Positions 51,437 through 61,980 of a stretch of DNA of 64,000 bases are shown piece after piece. Where the stretch lies: positions 187,554-251,553 of the forward strand of contig NW_003314384.1 of the NCBI RefSeq assembly GCF_000143415.4. The letters are read 5' to 3'. This stretch comes from Selaginella moellendorffii. Taxonomy: Eukaryota; Streptophyta; Lycopodiopsida; Selaginellales; Selaginellaceae. The notes below the pieces were generated by a model. The model was given only the letters and a program-made list of their open reading frames with translations, was not told the DNA's origin and made no database searches. The position numbers were made by a program, and so were the translations under genes. The first letter of the stretch is position 1. Each line of letters opens with the position of its first letter.

Positions 51437-53072
51437 CTTTATTTATGACATTTTAGTGATATTTTGATGTTATTCTAATATTTTCAAAATCTTAAAAGGA
51501 ACATGACTATCATGTTTAACTTGTTCTTCAATTGGTAATATAGCTTCTTTTACAAAGTTTAAAAATTGTTCTTATTATTATGATTCAATAAATTTTTTTG
51601 AGTTATATTATTTCATCACGTATTATTATATGATTTTTTTATAAGATTTTCACTATTTTGGAAGGGTAACACCCAATTTTATTTGCTGAATTTCTATTAA
51701 CAATTTATTTAGAATTTTTTAATTCACTTTTAAATTCTAATTCTAATAAAAATGTCTTTATTATTTTGTTTTTTAGTTTTTAGACTTTTACTAACATTTT
51801 AAAGTTGTACTTTTCTTAGTTTTCTCGCATTTGGACAATATAAAAAAGTGAAGTGTAACAATTTAAAATAATTCTTCTGTAAATAAATTTAAAATTCAAT
51901 CAAATTAACATTCATTATATTATGATATTAGAGTTATAAATGATCCAGTAGATGTTTTTCTAGTTTGATTGAAAGTAGAATTTATTTGATTAAGTTAAGT
52001 TTTTTACTATATAGGTTAGGGCAAAATTTTACATGTTTATTTTTTTCCACAGAAAGAAGAAGTACTAAACCTTTTTTAAAGTATATAACAACCAGAAACT
52101 CATATAATTACAACCTTATCACCATTGCCACTAATTGACTTTTGTGCATTGGTTTGTTTCATCCAATGTGCCATAGACTCTGCTTTGATGGTTTTGGGCC
52201 ACAAGCATGGGTTTAACTTGAGTAAGGTGTATGTTTGAACCTTTCATTTTCTCATTCCATCTTTAATGTTGTATTAGGCTTTGAAGGAAGTTCAAAGAGA
52301 TAAAGTCCCACTCTTGGTTCGTTGCAATGAAGAAAAAGCTGAGATGGTTGACGTTGTTGTAATGCACAGCCTGAGTTGATTTCATTGACGTGCTTCTCTA
52401 TCAGCAAAAAGGATGCAAACATCAAGGCTATGGTAAAGCAGATTCTTGGGGTATGTCTCTCTAGGTTGTTGCAATTGCAAAACTTGTGGTGAGAGCAGGA
52501 GTCGTCAAGTTCCTTGGCTTGATCTCTCCTTTGGTCTAGAAAATAGTGAGTGTGCATAGCTTATTTCCAGTCTCTATCGTCCAGGTGGGAATTCATACAA
52601 TGTCTCTCAACTTGATCCTTAACTTTCAAATGTCTCCTCTGGCAGATCAATCTTTCCACTGGCTTCATGCCGCAAATTCCTCCTTCAAGTCTCATGGCAT
52701 TGGTCTTATTTCCAGTGGCGACATATGGAAGGTAAACACACTTGATTCGTATCCCATCAAGATCGTGGGAGCTGGGAGTGCTTTGCAACTGGAAATGAAG
52801 TTTTTCACGAAACAACAGCGAAAATCTTTGCTAAAGAAGATTCTCCCCATGCACAAAGTTTCTACTTTAATCAGGATGCTCCATTCTTTTAACGTAAAAA
52901 AAATCGAGGAAAGAAATGGAAGAGAGGAAAAGAAGAGGAAGCCAGCCTTCCATTGCCGCGTCTTTCAACATCCCCTCGCCATTCCGCGCTGACCGACGGC
53001 TGGCAGTCACTGGGGTTGGAATCCTAGGGCACGCCACATTCCGTCTAGCTTTGAAATAGCTCCAATAGAAAC
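51437..53072. other. Spacer with possible gene debris, no confirmed gene
   Basis: AT-rich to about 52200. From 52260 to 52990 composition becomes more gene-like. Plus-strand pieces such as LKEVQRDKVPLLVRCNEEKA, and a 148-codon frame at 52546-52992 (MSVHSLFPVSIVQVGIHTMS to QHPLAIPR), are open. No family is recognised, the frames do not join convincingly, and the last part may be 5' flank of the glycosyltransferase gene. Confidence 0.35.
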
Positions 53073-54811
53073 ATGTCCTCTTCGCCCAGCAGAGTAGCCG
53101 CGCTTGGAAGATTTGGGGCCGCCAGCGCCGCGACAACAATGAAGAAAATCTCCCCCGCTATGCCGCCATCGCCCAAGAAGTGGAGATGGGGAGGAGCATC
53201 GCTCTCGTCGCCCAGGATTGGATCGTTTCTTCTCGTCTTCTTGGTGCTCTCCCTCCTCGCCCTCAATCTGGAGACCATCTTCCCCTTCTACTATCAATCA
53301 GGTGGGTCGATCGATCGCTCTTCCTCTCTGTGTTGCGCTGACCATGGGCGATGCTAGCAGATGATGATGTCAGCTCGAGAGTGGAGCTCCACCGCGATTT
53401 GCAATGGCCCAGCGCCAGCTACTTCACAATGGAGCACCACCAGCGCGATCGTGGCAGTCGCCACAACCATCACCGTCGCGAGCTCAAGAATCCATACCAG
53501 GAAGAGGAGCGAAGCAGCGGGCACAGCGTGCTCTTGCCCGGGAAGTTGGGGGGGACTGGCGATGAGATCTTCCTGTGCGATCGCTCCCATCCTCGCTCGG
53601 ATGTGTGCTACCTCAAGGGCGATGTCCGGATGGACTCGCGCTCCTCGTCCTTCGTGCTCGTGGCCAAGAACGCGAGCACGCGGCTTGGCGAGGAGAGAAT
53701 CAAGCCATACACGAGGAAGTGGGAGCAGAGCTGTATGGACATCGTTCACGAGGTGAGAGTCCGCGCGGTTCCATCGCCATCGCCCCAAGAAGACGATCAA
53801 CACGAAGAAGAGCACAGACAAGGCGAAGAACACGAGGGGGCCGAGCGGAGATGCGATGTCTACCACTCTGTTCCAGCGGTGGTGTTCACCACCGGCGGCT
53901 ACACCGGCAATGTGTACCACGAATTCCACGATGGATTGATCCCGCTCTACATCACATCCCAGCACCTCAATCGCGAGGTGGTGTTCGTGGGAGTGGAGCT
54001 CCACAACTGGTGGCTCACCAAGTACGGCGACGTGATCGCCCAGATGAGCAATCACCCCGTCATCGACTTCGATCGCGACGAGCGCATCCACTGCTTCCCG
54101 GAGGTGACAGTCGGCCTCCACATCCACGACGAGATGGCCATCGAGCCATCGCTCATGCCGGGCAACCAGACCATCGTGGATTTCCGCAACCTCCTCGACG
54201 CCGCGTATCAAGAGGAGCTCGATGGGCAGGCTCAAGCTCCGGAGCCACCGCCACCATCGCCAGCGTCTTCGATCGGCCAGCCCAGGCTGACAATCATCGC
54301 CAGGAACGACACGCGCGTCATCCTCAACCTGGACGAGATCGTGGGCATGGCTCGCGAGCTGGGCTTCTGGGTGGAGATTCGCAAGCCCGATCGGACCAGC
54401 GAGCTCAAGAGGATCTACCGCGCACTGAATTCCAGCGATGTTCTGCTGGGCGTCCACGGCGCCGCCATGACGCACTTCCTCTTCATGCGCCCTGGATCGG
54501 TGTTCATCCAGGTGGTGCCGCTGGGAACCAAGTGGGCCGCCGCCGCCTACTACGGCCAGCCCGCGCAGAAGCTCGGCCTCGACTACATCGGCTACGAGAT
54601 CGACGCCAGCGAGAGCTCGCTGAGCGACAGGTATGACGAGAACGACACGGTTCTCACCGATCCGGCCAAGATCAGCACGCAGGGATGGGCCGTCGTCAAG
54701 GAGATCTACTTGGAGGGCCAGAATGTGAGGCTCTCTTTGCCGCGATTCAAGAGGACTTTGCTGGATGCCCGGAGGAAAGCCATGGCCTTTCGGCTGCGAC
54801 AAAGGTGGTGA
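53073..54811 (+). CDS. GT61-family glycosyltransferase (Golgi, type II)
   Basis: Exons 53073-53301 and 53361-54811 (59-nt intron, phase 1) give 559 residues. The N-terminal tail is Ser/Lys-rich, followed by one membrane anchor at residues about 49-68 (IGSFLLVFLVLSLLALNLET), as in Golgi type II enzymes. A variable His/Glu-rich stem follows, then the GT61 core: FTTGGYTGNVYHEFHDGLIP, VELHNWWLTKYGDVI, RLTIIARNDTRVILN, and VLLGVHGAAMTHFLFMRPGS near the C-terminus. GT61 includes N-glycan beta-1,2-xylosyltransferase and xylan arabinosyl/xylosyltransferases; the donor and acceptor here cannot be told from sequence alone. Strong GC bias leaves a 498-codon antisense frame that is not a gene. Confidence 0.93.
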
Positions 54812-55969
54812 GCAAAGCAGCGAGAGTGAGTGAGTGAGATTCTTTCCCATACTTTTTTTCTCTTCCCGAGGAGTATGAATCGCGTTTCGCGTGGTGTACA
54901 GTATAGGCAGTCATGATTTTTTTTTTCCGTGACCTCTCTTGCAAAGACAAGAGAGCACACACCACACTTCACACCAATCAAGCCAATTGCTAGAACAGAA
55001 ACGAACGCTTGTTCGAGTTTGGTTGTTCTTGCGTGTTGGACGAATCTCGCGTTTCGTTTTCGTTGTACAGAACAGAAGCGATGGAGAGAAACACGGCTTT
55101 GCTTCACTGTATCCGCCTGGATTCCTCTTTCTCGCTCACATGCTACGAATCCTCGATTACGCATGAGAAATCAAGGCTTGCGGTACAATCCAAACCGAAC
55201 AGCTCTGGCCAGACTTTGCAGCACCTCCAACAACGAATGAAAAAGGTCAAAGAAAACAAACAAAAACCAGAAACTTACAGAACTGAGGATAGGAAATTCC
55301 CGGGAGCAACAAGCCGACAAGGAGAGATGGCTCCCCACCACTGGCTCGGCTTCGTTCGTTGCTGCCAAAGCCTTGGGCTCTCCCTCGTTCTGTCTCCTTG
55401 TCCGAGTGCCACATCTCCGGTAATCTCGCTGCTTTGACCTTCATTGCTCGCTCCACGTAAAGCAAGAGCTGTTTGTTTAGCTGATGCATCCTCTGATGCA
55501 CTGCTGCTGCACGACCGATGCATTGATTGAGTGATCCGTTTAAACTGGATCCGAGAAGTCATCTGGGCACACATGAGCACATTAAACTAGCAGCCTTTTA
55601 AAAGGAGGATAAGTTCTCGCAAAAGGAAAGGAGGGAGGGAGCTTACTTTTTTTACTTTGCAGCGCGGAGCATCCGAGAAGAAAAGCAGCGGCTGAATGGA
55701 CGAATGACCCGAAACTCTGGCGAGAGCCATGTTCTATCGTCTCGTGGGGCTGCTGTAAAGTTCAGTCGGAAAGGGATATGAAAATCTCGAGGAATTAATT
55801 TCAGAAGTTGCTTACTTGAAGCACGTGGTCAACGTGCTAACCAGAAAAACGCGGCCTCGGAGGAAGAATCACACTCACAAGTGGTCAACCTTCGTGCAAA
55901 AGCAACGTCGTTCTTCTTCTCATTACAAACAGATTGAAGAACATCTGCAAGAGCGCACAAGGAAATAGC
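54812..55969. other. Convergent 3' flanks, no gene recognised
   Basis: About 1.15 kb between the plus-strand glycosyltransferase and the minus-strand UMP kinase stop. Short frames exist on both strands (for example 55009-55437) but show no domain or splice support. Confidence 0.45.
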
Positions 55970-57395
<1,426 letters not shown>

Positions 57396-57467
57396 CCCTA
57401 CAAAGGCATCGAAATGCCCTAAAACCCTAAACCCGTGAGAAAGAAGAAGATATTTTAATCTAGAACC

Positions 57468-59978
57468 CTAGGAGCGTCTATGTCGAATCACATTGGAGAG
57501 AAGAACATAGGGGGCGGAATTCGCAGGATCTAGCGCTGCTGCTATGGAGGCCGATTGCTCAGCAATGCCTCGATCCGAGTGGGTTGTGGAGGCACTGAGC
57601 AAACTCGTCCAATCCATGGAATCCGGCACGAATGGCATGGTGTTCATGAGCTCCTCTGCCTGTCGGAGCCTCCCACACCGCCCGAGAAGATCGATCACGC
57701 AGCCATAGTGCTCGCTGGTGGCCGCGATCTGGAATTCGCCCACCATGTCCACGAAGCAATCGCGAGATCGAGCCAGGAGCCCCGAGTGAGTCAAGGAATT
57801 GAGCAAGCAAACAAACGTCGTCCCGTCGGGATCCACTCCCAGCTGTGCCATCTCCGTGAAGAACAGCAGTGCTTGGTTGTGGCGATGGCGATCATGCCCG
57901 GTCTGGGCGTACGCTCCAAGCATGGAATTCCACGCTGCGAGGCTCACACCCTTCTTCGCCATGGAATCAAACACGGCTCGAGCATCGCTCAGGCACCCGG
58001 CCTTGGCGAACATATGGATCATCGCCACTCCAATCCATTCGTAGCAATCCATCTCTTCCATGTAGCAGCTAGAGATGAATCTGTAGAGTTTGTAAGCGTG
58101 AGTGGAGCTCTGGCACGATCCGGCAAGCGTAGCCATCACGGTCTCGTTGGGCCGCATTCCCTCGATCTCCATGCACCGCACAAGCCTAATCGATTCCTCC
58201 AAATGCCCTTGCTGGGCAAATCCAGAAACAATGGCGTTCCAGGCGACAAGATCTCTTTCTCGAATCCCCTGGAACACTTCCAGTGCTTTCTCCACTGCGC
58301 CCAATCTGGAGTACATGCTAACTATCGCGGTGGCCACGACGATATCGCGATCGAAGCCACAAGCCACAGCTCGATCGTGGAGCTGGGTGCCCGCTTGTAG
58401 ATCCTCGCAAGCTCCCAGCAAGCTGATGAAGCTCACTTCGTCAGCTCTCACTCCTTGGCAATCCATCCTCGGGAGAACTCCCATGGCTTCCCGGGGGCAA
58501 TCGTTCTGTGCTAGTGCTCCAGCCATGGCATTCCACGCGCTCACCTCCTCTGTTCTTCCGACGAGCTTGATCTTCGCAAAGCTGGATCGCGCATCGTCGG
58601 TGCTGCCGCAGCTGCCATACATGTTCACGAGAAGAGTTCCAACCACGAGATCGCTTTCTAGCTCGAGAGCTGCGATCCAGCGATGGATTTCTCGACCATC
58701 TTCCAAGCTCTCGAGCTCGCTACACGCTTCCACCAGATTGATCAGCGTCACCTTGTTGGGCTTCATCGCGCTGCGTTTCATCCTCTTGAAGAGATCCAGC
58801 GCTTCCATCGCCCGACCATGCTGGACGTACTGCGTGAGCATCGCATTGTAGGTCGCCAGTCCTGGATCACGCAAACGATCGAAAACCTCCACGGCACGAT
58901 CGAGCTCTCCAGATCGCCCATGCATGCTTAGCAGCGCGCTTCCAACGACTGGATTGTCCTGGTAGCCGGAATCCATCACTCGATCATGGAGAAGCTCCCT
59001 GTCTCTGGGCGATTCATCGTTTAACCCGCAAGCGCCCAGCACGAGAACGAAGGTCACGTCCACGAATCTCACGCCCTCGAGATCCATGGCCCGCGAGAGC
59101 TCCATTGCTCGCTGGAACTCCCCACACTGAGAGAAAGACCCGATCATCGCATTCCACGATATCACATCCTTGATATCCATGGAGGAGAAGATCGCCCAGG
59201 ATCTCTCGCTGCTACCACAGTTCCCATACATGGTTATCAGCGAGTTCATGGTGGCGAGATCAGTGTCGAGACCGATGCCTCGAGCTCGCTCGTGGATGTT
59301 CTTGGCGACGTCGAGATCCATGCACACGGCCGCAAAGCCAAGGAGGGTGGCGGAGGTCTCTCGGACGCCTTCCAGCTGCATCATCCGGAAGAATCCCAGC
59401 GCCAGAGAGAAATCCCCGTGCTGCGCTGCCGCCGCGATCATGGCATTGAAGCAAACGCCGTCTCGAGCTCGCATCCTCTGGAACACTCGCGTCGCGGCCT
59501 CGAGGCTCCCACACTTGGAGTACGTGTTGACGAGCGCGGTGCCCAGCACCACCTCGGTTTCCAGCGCCATCTCCGAGCACGAGTCGACGATCCTCTGGTG
59601 CACGGCTTCCAGCTCCGCGAGATCTCCCAGACCGGCACAAGCGGTGAGGACGTTGATGAAAGTTATCCTCGAGGGTGGACAACGCATCTCCCAGAAGAGA
59701 ACAATGGCCTCCTTGTAATGCCCGTTCTGGGCATACGCAGCGATCATGATGTTCCACGAGAAAACATTTGTTCTTTCCATAGCATCAAATGTGGACTTTG
59801 CGTCGGCAATGCTCCCACACTTGCCATACATCTGGAGCACCAAATTCATGAGAAATATGTCTTGACAAGTGTGTTGAGCGAGCATGATCTTTTGGTGAAT
59901 GGATCTACCTTGCGGAAGTGACCCCGCATCTCGACACTGGCGCAGGGTCGTCGCGTAAGAGCTCCTCACGGCCTCCAT
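57468..59978 (-). CDS. PPR protein, PLS class, E-type tail
   Basis: Intronless gene for 836 residues from ATG 59978. The usual plant start (YATTLRQCRDAGSLPQGRSI, HQKIMLAQ, DIFLMNLVLQMYGKCGSIAD) is followed by mixed P, L and S repeats of 31-36 residues: S repeats like NVFSWNIMIAAYAQNGHYKE, P repeats with RITFINVLTACAGLGDL, L repeats with VVLGTALVNTYSKCGSLEAA. The tail is E-type (EHYGCVIDLLGRCGRLRQAE, SAPYVLLSN) and ends without E+ or DYW domains. The product should be an organelle RNA-binding factor, possibly for C-to-U editing together with a separate deaminase. Unlike the other two PPR genes in the window, it has a canonical alternating array. Confidence 0.93.
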   Translation of the reverse strand: MEAVRSSYATTLRQCRDAGSLPQGRSIHQKIMLAQHTCQDIFLMNLVLQMYGKCGSIADAKSTFDAMERTNVFSWNIMIAAYAQNGHYKEAIVLFWEMRCPPSRITFINVLTACAGLGDLAELEAVHQRIVDSCSEMALETEVVLGTALVNTYSKCGSLEAATRVFQRMRARDGVCFNAMIAAAAQHGDFSLALGFFRMMQLEGVRETSATLLGFAAVCMDLDVAKNIHERARGIGLDTDLATMNSLITMYGNCGSSERSWAIFSSMDIKDVISWNAMIGSFSQCGEFQRAMELSRAMDLEGVRFVDVTFVLVLGACGLNDESPRDRELLHDRVMDSGYQDNPVVGSALLSMHGRSGELDRAVEVFDRLRDPGLATYNAMLTQYVQHGRAMEALDLFKRMKRSAMKPNKVTLINLVEACSELESLEDGREIHRWIAALELESDLVVGTLLVNMYGSCGSTDDARSSFAKIKLVGRTEEVSAWNAMAGALAQNDCPREAMGVLPRMDCQGVRADEVSFISLLGACEDLQAGTQLHDRAVACGFDRDIVVATAIVSMYSRLGAVEKALEVFQGIRERDLVAWNAIVSGFAQQGHLEESIRLVRCMEIEGMRPNETVMATLAGSCQSSTHAYKLYRFISSCYMEEMDCYEWIGVAMIHMFAKAGCLSDARAVFDSMAKKGVSLAAWNSMLGAYAQTGHDRHRHNQALLFFTEMAQLGVDPDGTTFVCLLNSLTHSGLLARSRDCFVDMVGEFQIAATSEHYGCVIDLLGRCGRLRQAEELMNTMPFVPDSMDWTSLLSASTTHSDRGIAEQSASIAAALDPANSAPYVLLSNVIRHRRS

Positions 59979-60360
59979 ATACTCCTATAGCAATCCATAG
60001 ATTTCCCAAAACATTTGCAAATGTGATCCAAGAAGAACGGGCCCAAAAAAGCTTTGATTTGACAAACAGTAGATGCTAGTGGAGCAGCAGCGGCAGCCCC
60101 TTAGATCATGCAACACTTCCAAAGACCCCCGCCGCCAAGGGGAAGCACAAATCCGCCATAGCTGGGTTGAAGAACCCGGAATTTTCACTACTTCAGCTGA
60201 CATCAACCGTGGCCCATTCTGTGCGGGAATGGCGACGCGATGCTGGAAGACGCGGCGCTTTCTCTTCCATTACGTTAGCGTTAGCTAAAAGTCGTTTAAA
60301 AAAAGTAAGAAAAAGCTTTCCTTTGGTTTTTTACGAGCTAGGGTTTTAGAAAGGGAAGCG
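59979..60360 (+). pseudogene. Short spacer with PPR N-terminal relic
   Basis: Spacer between the divergent PPR and acidic-protein genes. At about 60073-60150 the plus strand reads QPLRSCNTSKDPRRQGEAQI, nearly the start phrase of the PPR protein at 24979-27192 (LLRSCNTSKDLARGRNVHSQ). No repeats follow it. It is probably the remains of a second PPR gene start. Confidence 0.45.
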
Positions 60361-61494
60361 ATGGAGGCGACAAATCTAGAGTCTCGATCGATCGAGGATG
60401 GCGCGAACAAGGCCGCGGAGAGCGGCGAGGTAATCTCCGATTTAGAGGTTTCCGGTCCCAAGAAAGGGAGCGCGAATGTGGACGACGGCGTTGATTCCCA
60501 GGCGGAGAAAACCGATGTAGCTTCCAACGACGACACGATTGGAAATTCGAGCTTGCCCGTGGTCGACAAGGACGAGAATTTGGAGGAAACAAAAGAAGAG
60601 CAAGAAGAAGCTCCAGTGGTGGAGGGAAAAGCACCGGAGGTCGAGAAGAAAGCCGTCTTACCATGGGAGGAGGAAGAACAAGTACCGCCGGAGCAGGAAC
60701 CAGCGATCGAGAAAGGAGTTCAGGAAGAACAAGTCGTGAACTTAGAGGAACCGGCGATCCAGGAAAAACAAGTGCCAGCGAAGAAGGCCAACTTACCACG
60801 AGAACAGGAAGAACAAGTGTCCCCAATCGAGGTGATACCACGAGAACAGGAAGAACAACTGCCAGTGACCGAGGAGAAGGCCCAACAGGAAGACCAAGTG
60901 CCAGTGATCGAGGAGAAGGCGAGCGAGGAGAAGCCACGAGAACAGGAAGAACAAGTGCCAGTGATCGAGGAGAAGGCCAAGCTACCACGAGAGAAGGAAG
61001 AGCAAGTGCCAGTGACCGACAAGGGATCGAATTTACTGCGAGAACTGGAGGAGGAGGAAGATAATTCACGCGAAGAGGAGGTAAAGGAAGAAGAAAAGCT
61101 GGCCGTGGAGGACACGACCGAGGAAATCAAAGAACAGCATTTCATCCCGGGAGCAGAACTGGAAGGTTTCGCCAAAGTCTACGAGGAACGCAGCGATGAG
61201 ATTGCGCTGGATCCTCACGAAGCTCCTCCGCCGCCACCTCCTCTCGTGGACGTCGCTCATCCCCCGGTGGAATCCATAGCAACAAATGGAGGCGATTACC
61301 ATGGTAGCGGTGGTGGTGGAACTGGAACCATCGCGAAGACCAAGTCCAAGATCAAAGGTTTCCTGTCGCGGTGTCTTCCAGAGTTCGAGAGATTCGACGC
61401 TCACTCGTGGGCATCCGGTCTCGCTCTGGGGATCATCGTGACGTGCTCCGCGGTCGTCATCTCCAAGAAGCTCGACAACATCAAAGGTAAATAA
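60361..61494 (+). CDS. Acidic repeat protein with C-terminal membrane segment
   Basis: Single-exon gene for 377 residues. Most of the protein is Glu-rich and disordered-looking, with imperfect repeats of about 20-25 residues around PREQEEQVPVIEEKA (residues about 110-225). A Pro-rich stretch (APPPPPPLVD) and a Gly-rich loop follow, then a conserved-looking C-terminus: KSKIKGFLSRCLPEFERFDA, and a single hydrophobic segment SGLALGIIVTCSAVVI close to the end, followed by SKKLDN. That layout suggests a tail-anchored protein with a long acidic domain on the cytosolic side. I do not recognise the family. The 5' leader contains CTAGGGTTTTAG, common in plant housekeeping promoters. Opposite-strand open frames here are repeat artefacts. 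Confidence 0.75.
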   Translation: MEATNLESRSIEDGANKAAESGEVISDLEVSGPKKGSANVDDGVDSQAEKTDVASNDDTIGNSSLPVVDKDENLEETKEEQEEAPVVEGKAPEVEKKAVLPWEEEEQVPPEQEPAIEKGVQEEQVVNLEEPAIQEKQVPAKKANLPREQEEQVSPIEVIPREQEEQLPVTEEKAQQEDQVPVIEEKASEEKPREQEEQVPVIEEKAKLPREKEEQVPVTDKGSNLLRELEEEEDNSREEEVKEEEKLAVEDTTEEIKEQHFIPGAELEGFAKVYEERSDEIALDPHEAPPPPPPLVDVAHPPVESIATNGGDYHGSGGGGTGTIAKTKSKIKGFLSRCLPEFERFDAHSWASGLALGIIVTCSAVVISKKLDNIKGK

Positions 61495-61980
61495 ATAAAC
61501 ACATATAAAAGCTTTGCTTTGATCGTTTGGTAGTATAGTTTAGATAACCTTATCAAATGCGAAAAGAAAAATCAAGAAATAGGTCTTCCACGTGGCGCAA
61601 TCTCATTTGTGCCTTTTTATTACGGCGAGTGGCTCCAGAGTATTTTATATTGCCCATTGCTTGCGAAGTAGGCCTTTTCTTTTCCCTTCCCCGCGGCCTT
61701 GTGGTGTTCTTGCGCGCTAGAGGAGGGCGGCGGCACGGCGCGGGTTGCGTGGAGGGGCATCGGGCGGCGCGCAGGGCGCGGGCCTGCGATCCAGGTGTCG
61801 GAGCTGGAAATCTGGGGGCTAGGGTTGATTCTGTAGCTCAAGGGTCTCGTTGGATGCCCCAGCGATGTCTGATTGCCGCCACGGATCGCCGCTGCCGCCT
61901 CTTCCTCTAGGCCGATTGAAATCCCGCAGCGGCGGCTCACTCCGCTGGAGCTCGTGTCCTCCCTTTTTGTAACAGCGTAG
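61495..61980. other. Flank and probable 5' leader of the WNK gene
   Basis: No gene of its own. The GC-rich half (61690-61980) with GGGCTAGGGTTGATTC is the likely promoter and 5' UTR of the kinase gene. The open frame at 61557-61910 shows no domain. Confidence 0.5.

Noticed and set aside
53354-54850. 498-codon open frame antisense to the glycosyltransferase
   Set aside because: The sense strand has a complete GT61 protein with membrane anchor and intron; the antisense frame is a by-product of GC-biased codons and has no domain.
60338-61175. Pro/Leu/Ser-rich antisense frames over the acidic protein
   Set aside because: Antisense of Glu-rich repeats gives Leu/Ser/Pro strings; no independent signal.
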